A stretch of 64,000 nucleotides of DNA, taken from the NCBI RefSeq assembly GCF_002157225.2, contig NZ_CP020038.1, forward strand, positions 4,308,501 through 4,372,500, in the 5' to 3' direction. The DNA comes from Agarilytica rhodophyticola (lineage in GTDB: Bacteria > Pseudomonadota > Gammaproteobacteria > Pseudomonadales > Cellvibrionaceae). Position 1 is the stretch's first letter; each line of letters opens with the position of its first letter. Of the stretch, positions 37,311-47,338 are shown piece by piece. The notes under the pieces are model-generated. The model saw only the letters and a list, made by a program, of their open reading frames with translations. It did not search any database and was not told the DNA's origin. The translations under genes and the position numbers were made by a program.

Positions 37311-38060
37311 ATGAAAAAATACAAATTAAGGCATTTTTTAAGATGTATAGTATGTATGGCATTTATAACCAGCGTTGGTATCGAAGCTAGAACATGGGAA
37401 TTTAAAAACGGCCCTCTCGAAGGTGGTTGGGTATGGGATAAAACAGTTCCGGGAAATTTCCCTGGCCAAATAGGCGGTATCACATTTGAAAACAGCCCTG
37501 AGTATGTTTCGACTAGGATTGATGGCAGTAAAGATCGAGTCTTAGTAATTCGCTCAGGAAATAGAATTAATGGCTTAATGCAAGGTGGAGGTATTGAGAG
37601 AGCGAATACATTTAACACCAATAAGATGGAGGCCAGATGTCGTATGCAAGGTGAAAACAATGAACAAATTAGGCGTTCTCAAGCTTCATTTTGGCAAGAC
37701 GTATCAGGACCAAACTCCGTTGAACTCGATGTTTTTGAAATGAAACCAGGTGGTAATTTTATCAACTTCTTATCATGGAAAAATGGTGTGCGTGTTAGAC
37801 TTATAGAAGAAGGAAGCGAGACGCATAGATGGACGACTGTAGAAGGAGCGCGAGAATGGTCTAATTTTAAATGTTCTACCAGGAACAGAAATAATTTTTC
37901 ATGTTGGCGTAATAATAAAGATAGAAAAGACTGGACAAAACTTAGAGGTAGTACAGTAGGAAATACAGTTGTTTTACACAATAAACCTTGGAGAATAAAT
38001 CAGTCAAATCTTTCCTTAGGGCCTGTTGCAGCACTGGAATGTGATTGGGTGCGAAACTAA
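37311..38060 (+). CDS. Very small secreted GH16-like protein (249 aa)
   Basis: A signal peptide (residues 1-26, ending GIEA) leaves about 223 residues. The GH16 catalytic signature ELDVFE occurs at E138-D140-E143 in NSVELDVFEMKPGG. It is preceded by NTNKMEARCRMQ, the equivalent of the GYFEARIKM strand, and by ASFWQ before the active strand. The C-terminal ALECDWVRN parallels the DYVRVW end of GH16 domains. Typical GH16 catalytic domains are 250-280 aa, so loops are strongly trimmed. Basic residues and four Cys are frequent. It could be a carrageenase or a binding-only derivative. It ends at its own terminator. Confidence 0.65.
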   Translation: MKKYKLRHFLRCIVCMAFITSVGIEARTWEFKNGPLEGGWVWDKTVPGNFPGQIGGITFENSPEYVSTRIDGSKDRVLVIRSGNRINGLMQGGGIERANTFNTNKMEARCRMQGENNEQIRRSQASFWQDVSGPNSVELDVFEMKPGGNFINFLSWKNGVRVRLIEEGSETHRWTTVEGAREWSNFKCSTRNRNNFSCWRNNKDRKDWTKLRGSTVGNTVVLHNKPWRINQSNLSLGPVAALECDWVRN

Positions 38061-38080
38061 GCTGATTATGCTTAGTAATA

Positions 38081-38103
38081 AGGGATAACTAAAAGTTATC
38101 CCT
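38081..38103 (+). terminator. Terminator of the small GH16-like gene
   Basis: A perfect 10-bp stem (AGGGATAACT / AGTTATCCCT) with an AAA loop is followed by CTTTAAA. It begins 20 bp after the stop. Confidence 0.72.
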
Positions 38104-38165
38104 CTTTAAATTCTCTGATGTCAATCAATATTGGCAAATGCGGGTAAATAGTTGGTAATATAATA

Positions 38166-40685
38166 ATGCACCCTTTAGTTCCTCTGATACGAAGAGAAAT
38201 ACACAGCTGGCTATATAGTTCTGTTTTTTATACATATATCATACTGTTTTCTTTTTTTTCTTTAGCAGCTATGTTTTTACTTAGCGGTTTTTTAGAACGC
38301 AACGAAGCTGAGTTAACCGATTCTTTTTTCGGGTGGCATCCATGGATATTTGCCATGCTTGCACCTGTTATCGGAATGCGTAGTTGGTCTGAAGAAAGTC
38401 AGTGTGGAATATTTGAAGTATTAGGAACACAACCCATTAGAATCAGTCATGTTGTCATTGCAAAGACATTAAGTGCTTTTATAGTTATAATTTTATCACT
38501 TGTTTTTACATTCCCAGCAGTTATCACGGTATTAATACTGGGCAGTCCAGACACCGGCATTATAGTTTCCGGCTATATTGGAAGTATTCTTTGCGGTTGC
38601 TCCTTCGTTGCTATTAGTCAAGCAATATGCGCATACATGCGTGTTTCCATTGGGACTTTCATCTGCTCGATTGCGGTCTGTCTTATTTTAGTAATATGTG
38701 GCATCGATGATGTTGCTAATATCATTCTCAAAACATTTCCAAATTTTGTTTGGGTAACCGAGATGTTATCGGGCTTATCTATTCTTACAAAATACTTACC
38801 ATTCTCTCAAGGCCGCCTTGAGCCAGCAGCCCTCTTTGGTTTTTTCATTATTATAATTATATCAATGGGTATTACCCTAAGAGCTCTTTTAGTCCAGCGT
38901 AGCTGTAATAAAAAAAATTCATTTATAAAGAAGTCCCGTAGATATGGTGTTCCTATATATATCTTATTGATCAGTTATATACTTTTATCCACAGGTTTCA
39001 ACTTTATCCCCGGTTATATCGATCTTACGGAAGATAAAAAATTCACTTTACCAAGGGAAGTTAGTAAAAAAATCGAAAAGCTTAGAAGACCAGTAACAAT
39101 AAGACTATTCTCCACGAAAAACCATCCTAAGTTTGGTTTCAATTTTGCTCGTTATGAGAAGCGAATAAGAGAAACACTTATACAGCTCAAGAAAAAATCA
39201 CAAGGAAAAATTGATTTTGAAATATTAGACCCAAACCAGGACCAAGAGGCTGCGCGCATTGCTGCTATCGATGATGTACAAAGTTATAGCGATGAAAATA
39301 GCAAACCCTTTATATTTTCTGTCGTTGTAGAAAGTTTGGATAAAAGAAGAGTTTTTAATTCAATCAGCCCTCAAAGGGAAAAATATTTTTTATCTGACTT
39401 AATACAAGCAATAATAGATTTGGATAATCCCCATGAAAAAAACATTAGTATATTGTCACCACTTACTAGTAGATCAGATGCAGCAGGATTTTCAAAATGG
39501 TCTGGTTTAACAGGATTAGACCCAAGTTATAAACTTAGAGAATTTGATATTAATGATCCTTTTAATGCATCAAATATAGTAATACTCTTTCATAATAATG
39601 AATTAGATTCTTCCACTAACAAGTATTTAGAGCAATATTTATTATTTGGCGGCAATATCATTGTATTAACAGACCCATATTCATATATGGTCTCATCATT
39701 TGCAGGAGCAGGATCTGAGTCGATTCAGTCGTCTTCAATTCCAGATTTTGTAAAAAAAAGAGGTATAGAACTTGTAAAAGACCAAACTATCTATGATGAT
39801 CTACTTAAAACTAAAAGAGCGAGTGATTCAGGTAGTGCTTCCGATTTTAGTTTTCTAAGTGTAGGTGCTTCACAATTGCATTCAGGGCACCCCATCACCG
39901 CAGGCTTCGATTTGATTCAACTACTATATGCAGGTGCGCTTAAACTAAAGCCAACTGCAGGCTTAAAAACTACAGTGCTAGCAAGTAGCTCAAAACAAGC
40001 CCAAACTTTGGACATAGATTATGCGCTGCAGCCTCAAAGCATTATTGTAGAGCAAGCCATGGGCGAAGCTTTTAATATAGAAGCTGGGTATCCTCTTATA
40101 GTGCTGCAGGAAAGTGAAGATACTCAAGACAGTGGTCGGCTAGTTGTTGTATCTGACATCGATTGGCTCTATAACATAATAGCGGGCATCAAAAAAGAGG
40201 ATGGTAGACTTAACTCACAGAACGCCAATATTGGCTTAATGCGAAACATTATAGATTATTTATATGGCGACCCGTCACTAAAGGATTTACGAGTAATGAG
40301 TCTAAGTCAACGTCCTTTGCATAAATGGGGTGAAATGCGACAGGCAATCTCAAAGTTATACTTACGGCCAATAGCAAAAATTTCGGGCAAAATTATTAAG
40401 TTAGAAAAGGAGTTAGGACGAATAATACAAGCTAGAAAGCCAAACTCTGACCAGATAAATCGCAATTCAAAAGTTGAAAAAAAAATCGAAAAATACAGAA
40501 GAGAAATTCGCCTACTTAATATTGAACTTATAACACTAAGAAGTGAACGAGAGCAAGACATAAGGAAGCAACTTACCATAATAAAATGGATAAATATCAT
40601 TACAGTGCCGCTTATAATATTTTTCATAGCAATGACAATTTTAGCAATAAGATATAAAGATACTAGGAGTGGAGACCATGAGTAA
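38166..40685 (+). CDS. GldF-GldG-type ABC permease fusion protein
   Basis: The protein has 839 aa. Residues 1-240 form an ABC-2 permease of about six helices (REIHSWLYSSVFYTYIILFS, MRSWSEESQCGIFEVLGTQPI). After another helix at about 258-275, a large extracytoplasmic GldG/IFT52-like domain follows (KFTLPREVSKKIEKLRRPVTIRLF, then NIVILFHNNELDSSTNKYLEQ, GGNIIVLTDPY). A coiled coil (about 710-800) and a last helix end it. In Bacteroidetes gldF and gldG are separate gliding/secretion genes, but fused forms occur widely in bacteria lacking gliding. It starts a four-gene unit with a lipoprotein and an ATPase. The substrate is unknown. Confidence 0.82.
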   Translation: MHPLVPLIRREIHSWLYSSVFYTYIILFSFFSLAAMFLLSGFLERNEAELTDSFFGWHPWIFAMLAPVIGMRSWSEESQCGIFEVLGTQPIRISHVVIAKTLSAFIVIILSLVFTFPAVITVLILGSPDTGIIVSGYIGSILCGCSFVAISQAICAYMRVSIGTFICSIAVCLILVICGIDDVANIILKTFPNFVWVTEMLSGLSILTKYLPFSQGRLEPAALFGFFIIIIISMGITLRALLVQRSCNKKNSFIKKSRRYGVPIYILLISYILLSTGFNFIPGYIDLTEDKKFTLPREVSKKIEKLRRPVTIRLFSTKNHPKFGFNFARYEKRIRETLIQLKKKSQGKIDFEILDPNQDQEAARIAAIDDVQSYSDENSKPFIFSVVVESLDKRRVFNSISPQREKYFLSDLIQAIIDLDNPHEKNISILSPLTSRSDAAGFSKWSGLTGLDPSYKLREFDINDPFNASNIVILFHNNELDSSTNKYLEQYLLFGGNIIVLTDPYSYMVSSFAGAGSESIQSSSIPDFVKKRGIELVKDQTIYDDLLKTKRASDSGSASDFSFLSVGASQLHSGHPITAGFDLIQLLYAGALKLKPTAGLKTTVLASSSKQAQTLDIDYALQPQSIIVEQAMGEAFNIEAGYPLIVLQESEDTQDSGRLVVVSDIDWLYNIIAGIKKEDGRLNSQNANIGLMRNIIDYLYGDPSLKDLRVMSLSQRPLHKWGEMRQAISKLYLRPIAKISGKIIKLEKELGRIIQARKPNSDQINRNSKVEKKIEKYRREIRLLNIELITLRSEREQDIRKQLTIIKWINIITVPLIIFFIAMTILAIRYKDTRSGDHE

Positions 40686-41778
40686 TAGCTCCTTTAAAAT
40701 TATCATATTCAGTTTAATATTTGCGTTTTTTTTAATAGGCTGCGACCAGCTAAAAGAAGGCCCCATAGAAAAAACGATATATTTACTTCCACAATTACAT
40801 GGTAAAGATATACATTCAATCGAACTTAAAGCAAAAGAAGGGCATTCTCTTTTGGTAAGAAAAAAAAACCAATGGTGGTTATCAGACCCTACAAATTTTC
40901 CAGCAGATTCCAGTGTCATTGGAGCGTTTCTGCAAAACTTAAAAGATGCAGAATTAGGAAAAAAACTAGACATAAACGCAGCAGACTATAAGATCATTAA
41001 CGTAGATGATTCTAGCGGCCTGAAGGTCAAAATCAATTACGATAAAAACAAAAGTATTAAACTTGTATTCGGAAGAATAGATATCCCTAGAAATAGTGAT
41101 CAAAATACTATAGCAGGCGTCGCGATGATTGCTCGCCGATACATACGAATCATCGACAAAACAGACAGCGTTTACCTTGCGCCTATTTCTCTTATTGATC
41201 TATCTTCGTCACCTTCTCTTTGGGCGAACGACAATTTTATTCGTATCCCCTCATTTAAAAGAGTAATAATCAAAGATAATGACAAAGAAATCTACGATAT
41301 TAGCAGAGACTATATGTATGGCCCATTATTATACAACAATAAAAATGAAAAATTGGCAGCCAATACTTTTTCCTGTTTTGAAGATTTTCTTAAAGGTGGT
41401 CAATTCATGGGGCTAGCGCAGCACAACGAGGCACTTTCACCTGGAGATACACACCACCGTTATCACTTATATATCTACGATTTTCTCGGTTTAGAATACG
41501 CATTTCAGTTTGGTATACCAATACTGCCTACTGATAGTGAAAGAAGTCGGCAAGCGATGCAAGCCAACTTTATTCATGATGGTTTAGCGAATAAAAAAGT
41601 TCCATTTACAATGCATTTAAAGATAAAAAATGAAAAACCCAAATTAGACTCTACTGCGAGAACACTTAGAGAATACAATATAGAGATTTCAAAAAAAATC
41701 ACTAATCGTTTGATTTATTTAAACCATGAAAATTATGTGTGCTTATCAAAATTTATAAACAAAGGAATAGCGGGATGA
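40678..41778 (+). CDS. DUF4340-like lipoprotein
   Basis: This 366-aa lipoprotein has a lipobox FLIGC about 20 residues in. It shows the DUF4340 pattern (HSIELKAKEGHSLLVRKKNQWWL, then DAELGKKLDINAADYKI). DUF4340 proteins regularly follow GldG-type permeases, as here. The ATG at 40678 overlaps the permease stop by 8 bp and has GGAGTGGAG upstream; the frame also opens three codons earlier with GTG. It is probably a periplasmic accessory of the ABC system. Confidence 0.78.
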   Translation: MSNSSFKIIIFSLIFAFFLIGCDQLKEGPIEKTIYLLPQLHGKDIHSIELKAKEGHSLLVRKKNQWWLSDPTNFPADSSVIGAFLQNLKDAELGKKLDINAADYKIINVDDSSGLKVKINYDKNKSIKLVFGRIDIPRNSDQNTIAGVAMIARRYIRIIDKTDSVYLAPISLIDLSSSPSLWANDNFIRIPSFKRVIIKDNDKEIYDISRDYMYGPLLYNNKNEKLAANTFSCFEDFLKGGQFMGLAQHNEALSPGDTHHRYHLYIYDFLGLEYAFQFGIPILPTDSERSRQAMQANFIHDGLANKKVPFTMHLKIKNEKPKLDSTARTLREYNIEISKKITNRLIYLNHENYVCLSKFINKGIAG

Positions 41779-42722
41779 TAAATATATCTATTTCAGCAAT
41801 TATCGTCCTGTTTATTATAACACTCGTAACGGCGACCGCCAAAAGCGAAGAATCCGCAGAAGATTTAGAGAATGAGTTACAATGGATATTAGACATTCCT
41901 GATAAAGACTGGAGAACTGAGATTAAATCTTTAGCACTAATGCTTGAATCTGGAAATTATACAGGTGCCAATAATCATCTAGACTCTTGGCTGATGCGCG
42001 ACTTCGATACAGCAATTCTATCTTTACCAAACTTCCAACAATTTCACTTTTACTTTTCTGGTTATGATTACGCCTCAATATTTGCTAAATACTTAGATAA
42101 ATTCGATGGAGAAAAGAGAATTCACATGCTTGCTAACTTAGGCTTAAAAAATACCAGCGTGAGTCAAGTAGGTTTTCTCACTATGAGTGAATGGTGGTTT
42201 AAATCCTCTCAGGAAATGTCAGACTGGATTAAAAGAACACCTGGATTTTTTGAAACGCTCTATATCGAAGAATTTTTACATCGCGTTCTTATCGACAATA
42301 AGAACCATTCTAGTTTATTCCAATTATTCTTTTCCTTACAGAAAGATGATATTCGAAAGGGCAAGTTCATAGCTCAAATTACTGAAAGCTGGCTTAAATA
42401 TGATTCGATATCAGCGATAAACCATATTGAAAATACTATTGCAAATCAGGATAAAAATACGGATGTAGCTTTCGATCAATCGCTACAGCTGATAGGTTAT
42501 CATTATAGCAACCTTGATAATTACGAAAAATCATTAATTTGGGCTTTAAAAATACGCGACCCTATAACACGAGATCTATCAATTAGGGAATACAGTTTTT
42601 CGGTAGAAAAACCCACGAACATACATCATTTTTCCAAAATATTGAAAGATTATAAGTTCACAAAAGAAAAATTTCATCATGAAATTTTAAGCCACTTCAA
42701 AAACGTAAAAATTCGTAATTGA
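41775..42722 (+). CDS. Exported protein of unknown function in the ABC cassette
   Basis: The protein has 315 aa. I start at ATG 41775, which overlaps the DUF4340 stop (ATGA) and follows AAAGGAATAGCGGG. A signal peptide or anchor (INISISAIIVLFIITLVTATA) precedes a helical, Trp-rich domain with repeated WxxxD motifs (LQWILDIPDKDW, SWLMRDFDTAI, ESWLKYDSISAINHIE), suggesting helical repeats. I do not recognise a family. The helical W/D repeats recall the protein at 56600-57742 in the same locus. It is tightly linked to the permease and ATPase. Confidence 0.6.
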   Translation: MINISISAIIVLFIITLVTATAKSEESAEDLENELQWILDIPDKDWRTEIKSLALMLESGNYTGANNHLDSWLMRDFDTAILSLPNFQQFHFYFSGYDYASIFAKYLDKFDGEKRIHMLANLGLKNTSVSQVGFLTMSEWWFKSSQEMSDWIKRTPGFFETLYIEEFLHRVLIDNKNHSSLFQLFFSLQKDDIRKGKFIAQITESWLKYDSISAINHIENTIANQDKNTDVAFDQSLQLIGYHYSNLDNYEKSLIWALKIRDPITRDLSIREYSFSVEKPTNIHHFSKILKDYKFTKEKFHHEILSHFKNVKIRN

Positions 42723-42744
42723 CATTGAGTATTAAACTTTCCCT

Positions 42745-43674
42745 ATGATAGAAGTAAATGACATTCACAAAAGATACAGTAACCATCATGTTCTTAAAGG
42801 TATAAATTTTACAGCACCAAAAGGACATGTCACCGGTTTAGTCGGGCAAAACGGCGCCGGAAAATCTACTGCCATACGTATAATAGCGGGATTCGAAGAC
42901 TCAGATTCGGGTTCTGTTGTTATCAATGGAAAGAAAATGCACATAAATGCTGTTGAAACTAAAAGTATGGTGGGATACGCACCTGAAAATGCACCTTCTT
43001 ATCGAGAGCACACGGTACATGAATACTTATCGTTTATTGCAAATATACGTGGCCTTTCGAAGGTAGATAAAAAAAGCGAATTAGAACGTGCCATAGACGC
43101 TTTTTCATTGGAAAAAGTGCTAAGCCAACTCATCGGAACATTGTCTAAAGGGTACCGTCATCGAGTATCTTTGGCACAGTGCCTTTTAGGTGATCCACCT
43201 GTCATAATACTCGATGAGCCTACCGATGGATTAGACCCTATCCAAAAAATAGCAGCACGCCAAATGATTTTGAAATTAGCACAATCAAAAGTGATACTGC
43301 TAACAACACATTTACTGGAAGAAGTGGACATGCTATGTAGTAGAGTTGTTGCAATTCGTCAAGGAAAAATTGTATATCAAGGTAGCACTGACGAGGTTAT
43401 AAAGACCACGACAGCTGAAGATCTTATTCATTTGCGACTAGAGAAATGTGAGACCAAGTATTTTGAATCAGTTTTGAGAGACCTACCAGGACTAGTGTCG
43501 TTAGAGCATAATAACAGCGAAAATGATACACACATAAAAATAAGACTCTCTAAAAGCGATATTAATAGAGATATTTCAAATGAAATATCTCTAGCCTTAC
43601 AAGCTTATAATTTGAGAATTATTGAATTATACCGAGAAAAACCAAAATTAGAGAACATATTTCATGAGTATTAA
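42745..43674 (+). CDS. ABC transporter ATPase of the Gld-like cassette
   Basis: This 309-aa ATPase has Walker A GLVGQNGAGKSTAIRI, signature LSKGYRHRVSLAQ, Walker B PVIILDEPTDGLDP and the His-switch LLTTHLLEEVD. The last 80 residues form the extra C-terminal domain seen in GldA/CcmA-like ATPases. It is the last gene of the cassette, 22 bp after the unknown gene, whereas ATPases usually come first. No separate permease is needed, because the first gene carries one. Confidence 0.9.
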   Translation: MIEVNDIHKRYSNHHVLKGINFTAPKGHVTGLVGQNGAGKSTAIRIIAGFEDSDSGSVVINGKKMHINAVETKSMVGYAPENAPSYREHTVHEYLSFIANIRGLSKVDKKSELERAIDAFSLEKVLSQLIGTLSKGYRHRVSLAQCLLGDPPVIILDEPTDGLDPIQKIAARQMILKLAQSKVILLTTHLLEEVDMLCSRVVAIRQGKIVYQGSTDEVIKTTTAEDLIHLRLEKCETKYFESVLRDLPGLVSLEHNNSENDTHIKIRLSKSDINRDISNEISLALQAYNLRIIELYREKPKLENIFHEY

Positions 43675-43852
43675 TACTACCCATACTTATCAAAGCTATA
43701 CTTTTTTGCAACTTTATAAACAATGCTAACCCTGGGTTCAACTAATGGAAGCCTCGCTAAAATTTCACTTAGTAAGTTGCAGGACAAAGAATTATTCTGC
43801 AACTTAGGTTATAATTACGAATATTCTAAATTTATCAACCTAGTTTTGAACA

Positions 43853-46192
43853 TTACTCATTTACAGGTTTATGTCCAAAAATCTTTAATGCCCACCCTTG
43901 CAAAATACGATTTTCAGGATTCGAAACTGTAATGGTTTTTACAATTGGATTTCCATTATCGTCGAACTTAGGCATAAAATTATCATCGAATTCTATCGTT
44001 TCATAAGATTGCTCGCCCGTTGCTGTATCAACAATACGAAGAGTCCATGTACCAGCACTATCCTCACCATAGAATTGATTAGTCAACAACACAAACCCCG
44101 GTAAAGATTGCTCACCATCTATTGAATGCCAGGAGGAGCTGCTAAACTCAGGTCGTTCAATCTCGCCGAGGTCTCCTAGGAAAATAGTACGTTTATCTCT
44201 ATCAAGGATAGTCAAATCAGCTGATGGAGAGGTAACAAATTTGGGGAGAGGATCGAATGTATTAGCAGGTGCCTGGCTTCGTGCACTCCATAATATACTT
44301 TTGGTACCGGAAGGCGAGTATAATTCGACAGACAGATCCGATAATCTAGTGCCCGTCGCATTAAGAGATACTTGTACCCCTTCGATAATTAGATTTTGGG
44401 ATTGTAATATCGTGAGATGACTAGAAGCACCTTCGATGGAGTTATCCGGAATATTTTCAGAACTCGAATCAATTGTAGCAGTCACCCATTGGGTTTCTTG
44501 AAATTGTGATTGACTCAAGGCAATACCGAAAGCATCTCGTCCAGATTGGATGTCGTCTGCAATTAACATTGCCCCATCAACATTTAGTCCCCCAAATCCA
44601 TATCTATATTGATAATTAAAACCAGCAGCATTGGTCACCCAGCCAGGTATAGCCTCATAATATTCACCCTTGAATATCACTTGCTAGGATACCAGGAAAC
44701 ATTTCAACAGGATTTTCACGACTGCCAAGTCTGTTGTTTGATGGCGCCGTTAAGCATGTTGAGCTTCCTGGTGTGGAGTAATAGGTAATAATGCCCTCAG
44801 AGTTATGGGCTCCAACACTAATCGTATAAGGTGACAACTGGCCTTGCAGGTGGGCTATAATTTGGCAAGGCAACAAAACTTCATTTCCGTTTTGCGTGGC
44901 AAGTGAATATTTAGAACAGTACTCATCACCAGGCAAATAACCATTGCCGGAAGACGCTACATATACTGCCCCAAGCCCATCCCTGAGCTGACTGGTACCC
45001 TTGCGAAGGGCTTCACGATAAACTACCGGCATGGTTTTAGGGTAACGAGAAAACTCCGAATATAAGCTACCACTATAGTTAAATATATCGACATCTGATA
45101 ACTGCCGATAGCTGGGTTCGAAAATAATATTACCTAAATTTTTAGTATCTTGTTTAGCCTTATCAATAATAGAATCGTTAGGATCTGCATCTTTATCAGA
45201 CCCATCGGAATTGGATCCAGAAGAATTCCCGGTGGGTAAACCTGATTCCAGATCCCCCCCTTGAAATGGAGCAGAAAATGAACGCAACAACGCCCCTGGA
45301 GCAACGCCCCTGGAGCAACGCCACGAGAACCTTTGTTATTATTGGCTGTAGCACCAATGATCCCTGCAACTGAAGTCCCATGGCCAGCAACATTATTTGC
45401 TCCCCATTTTTCTGGCCTTGGGTCAAAAAGCACAGCATCCTAGAACTTACCTCCCAACGCTTGACGTGCTAAAGCCTCGGTATTGATAGAACCTAAAGGG
45501 ATTACATTAGCAATAAGATCTGGATGTTCAATTGAAATTGGCGAATCGACTACCGCTACTTTCATACAGGCTCCGGTATAACCACTCATATACGTGTCAT
45601 CTGCATGAATATTTGAAGTGTCGTTAATTTTTTCGATTAAATCTGGAGCGATCCACTCAATGTTCGAATGAATATGCCATTGATATTTATGAAGCGGATC
45701 ATTGTCAATGTTTGCTATGTCGACACCAGCGTGATTACCAGACTGAGATTGGTGTTACATTTACCTTAGATTTAGTGGGAAATACCGGTGCGATCATGGT
45801 ATATGCTGCACGCTCAATTATCTTATTGGTATTATCATTACTGTCATTAGAAGCAATAACCTTAGTTTTATCTGCGTTGGCATGTACAACAATATAAAGC
45901 CCATCTAACTTTTGTCCATTTGGAACTTTAACTTTCGCTTGTCCTTTACTATTGGACTGGCCAGAAGGCTCATTAGCATCGCATTTAAAGTCAGTATTGA
46001 TATCAAGATACACTAAAGTAGCTTCTAATACACCCCGGCTCGATTGAACTTTTATTTGAAACTCGGAAATAGATTTTTTTTACGACTACTATCCGGAGCA
46101 GGATTATAGTCATCTCCACCGCAGCCATACAAAATACATAGCAAAACGCCGCTTATTAAAAAGCGTATCTTGCCAAAAAACATATCATTCAT
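43853..46192 (-). pseudogene. Subtilisin/kexin-like S8 protease with P-domain, inactivated
   Basis: The remains start at ATG 46192 with a lipoprotein signal (lipobox LYGC). They contain catalytic Asp (VAVVDSPI, codon 45545-45547) and His (AGHGTSVAGIIG, codon 45380-45382), and end with a P/Homo-B domain (VQVSLNATGTRLSDLSVELY, DSAGTWTLRIVD). At least five lesions exist: a frameshift at an 8-T run (46074-46081), a frameshift near 45740, TAG at 45440-45442, a 14-bp tandem duplication at 45290-45317, and a deletion-type junction near 44670. The GTSxATP serine block, expected between FPGILASDIQ and YEAIPGWV, is missing at that junction. Even after frame repair the enzyme would be dead. Confidence 0.85.
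45290..45317. repeat. 14-bp tandem duplication inactivating the S8 gene
   Basis: ACGCCCCTGGAGCA occurs twice in direct succession, followed by a third partial start (ACGCC). A single copy would keep RGVAPGA in frame, while the duplication shifts the frame. This is a typical slippage event. Confidence 0.9.
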
Positions 46193-46557
46193 CACAATTT
46201 AACCCTTTAAATAAAATTAAAAAAACAAACTCAACCCTTTTTAACATTCCTGATAAAAAAACTTAGAAGACTATGGATAGAACCACAAAGATGAAAAGGA
46301 TGCCCCCTAATTGAATAGAATAAATCTTTTGTTATTTAAGAAATAGGATGTATATTTATATACGCTAGGATCGGGATAATTGAGAGGGTTGTCACTTAAA
46401 AGCTCTGGGCTTTGTATGAAGAGCTTTATTTTGAAGTTGAACCAAAATGAAAAAACAATAAAGAAACATACTTCACTATATTAAAGTAAGTATTTAAAAA
46501 ATATTAGGGTGTGTTTTGATAAAAAACAGATACAATAATTTTTAAAAATTCGGCCTA
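46193..46557. other. AT-rich intergenic region, no feature seen
   Basis: This 365-bp region lies between the dead protease and the HTH gene. It is rich in A/T runs. I see no ORF, operator copy or convincing hairpin. Confidence 0.5.
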
Positions 46558-46761
46558 CTACTCAAGTCTTAGAATGTCACCCGGCTGACATTCAAGAGCT
46601 TCACAAATAGCGATAAGGGTTGAAAACCTAATAGCCTTAGCTTTGCCATTTTTCAAAATTGAGAGGTTTTGGATACTTATACCAACTATATCAGAAAGCT
46701 CATTGAGCCTTAATTTCCGCTTGGCCATCATTACATCAAGATCCACAATAATTTCGCTCAT
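46558..46761 (-). CDS. Small Cro/CI-type HTH regulator (YozG-like)
   Basis: The protein has 67 aa and is a single HTH domain (KRKLRLNELSDIVGISIQNLSIL, then KNGKAKAIRFSTLIAICEAL, ending CQPGDILRLE). This is the HTH_26 type that is usually encoded next to a DUF2975 membrane protein, as here: the broken DUF2975 gene ends 10 bp upstream. The pair is thought to act together in membrane-linked regulation. Because its partner carries a stop codon, the regulator may now act alone. Confidence 0.85.
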   Translation of the reverse strand: MSEIIVDLDVMMAKRKLRLNELSDIVGISIQNLSILKNGKAKAIRFSTLIAICEALECQPGDILRLE

Positions 46762-46771
46762 AAGAAAAAAC

Positions 46772-47338
46772 TTATATTGTTAGCTGGTTCTCTTGTTCAA
46801 TTTTGAAAGCTTTATCCATCATAAATGTCACCACGTAAAATACTAGCCCGAGTAGTAACATAGGAAAATTAACTTCTATATTTACAAAAGGTGGTTTCGG
46901 TATCGGCATATTAACACTTAATAAACTGAATTCAACCCACGTCAATATGGGCTCAATGATAACGAGTGATACCGTCGCCAGCGCTATCAATCTAAGCCGA
47001 GAATTATTCTTAACACTAAATTACTCACCAACCTGTAAGTTAGAAAAGAGTCTTTCAACATGAAATAAAATAAACAAAAACAAAACAGGAGAAAACAAAA
47101 ATATAAGAAACAATAACAATTGTTGTGTGGAATTAATATCGAATTTCACGTCAACCACATCGACATTGTCAGTATCAAAAGAGGGTTGAGTAACGAAAGA
47201 AAATTCTGCGCCATGATTAATAAATGTAACAGGATCTTTTTCTAGACTTTCAAGAAACGGCGTAATTAATATAAATATTGCTAGACACCAACAAACACAC
47301 CGAACAATTCTACACATAAGTATAATTTCTTTGCTCAT
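46772..47338 (-). pseudogene. DUF2975 membrane protein interrupted by one in-frame TAA
   Basis: Two minus-strand segments lie in the same frame: MSKEIILMCRIVRC to RLFSNLQVGE, and after TAA (47021-47023) FSVKNNSRLRLIALATVSLV to the end. Family members carry GxIFS at this point, so the stop replaces one codon, probably Ile. Four membrane helices and the final EQENQLTI are intact. This is a recent nonsense mutation, or a sequencing error, in an otherwise complete 188-residue gene. Confidence 0.82.

Noticed and set aside
46074-46081. Frameshift at an 8-base homopolymer as proof of a pseudogene
   Set aside because: Homopolymers are prone to sequencing error. The pseudogene call therefore rests on the other lesions, mainly the missing serine block.
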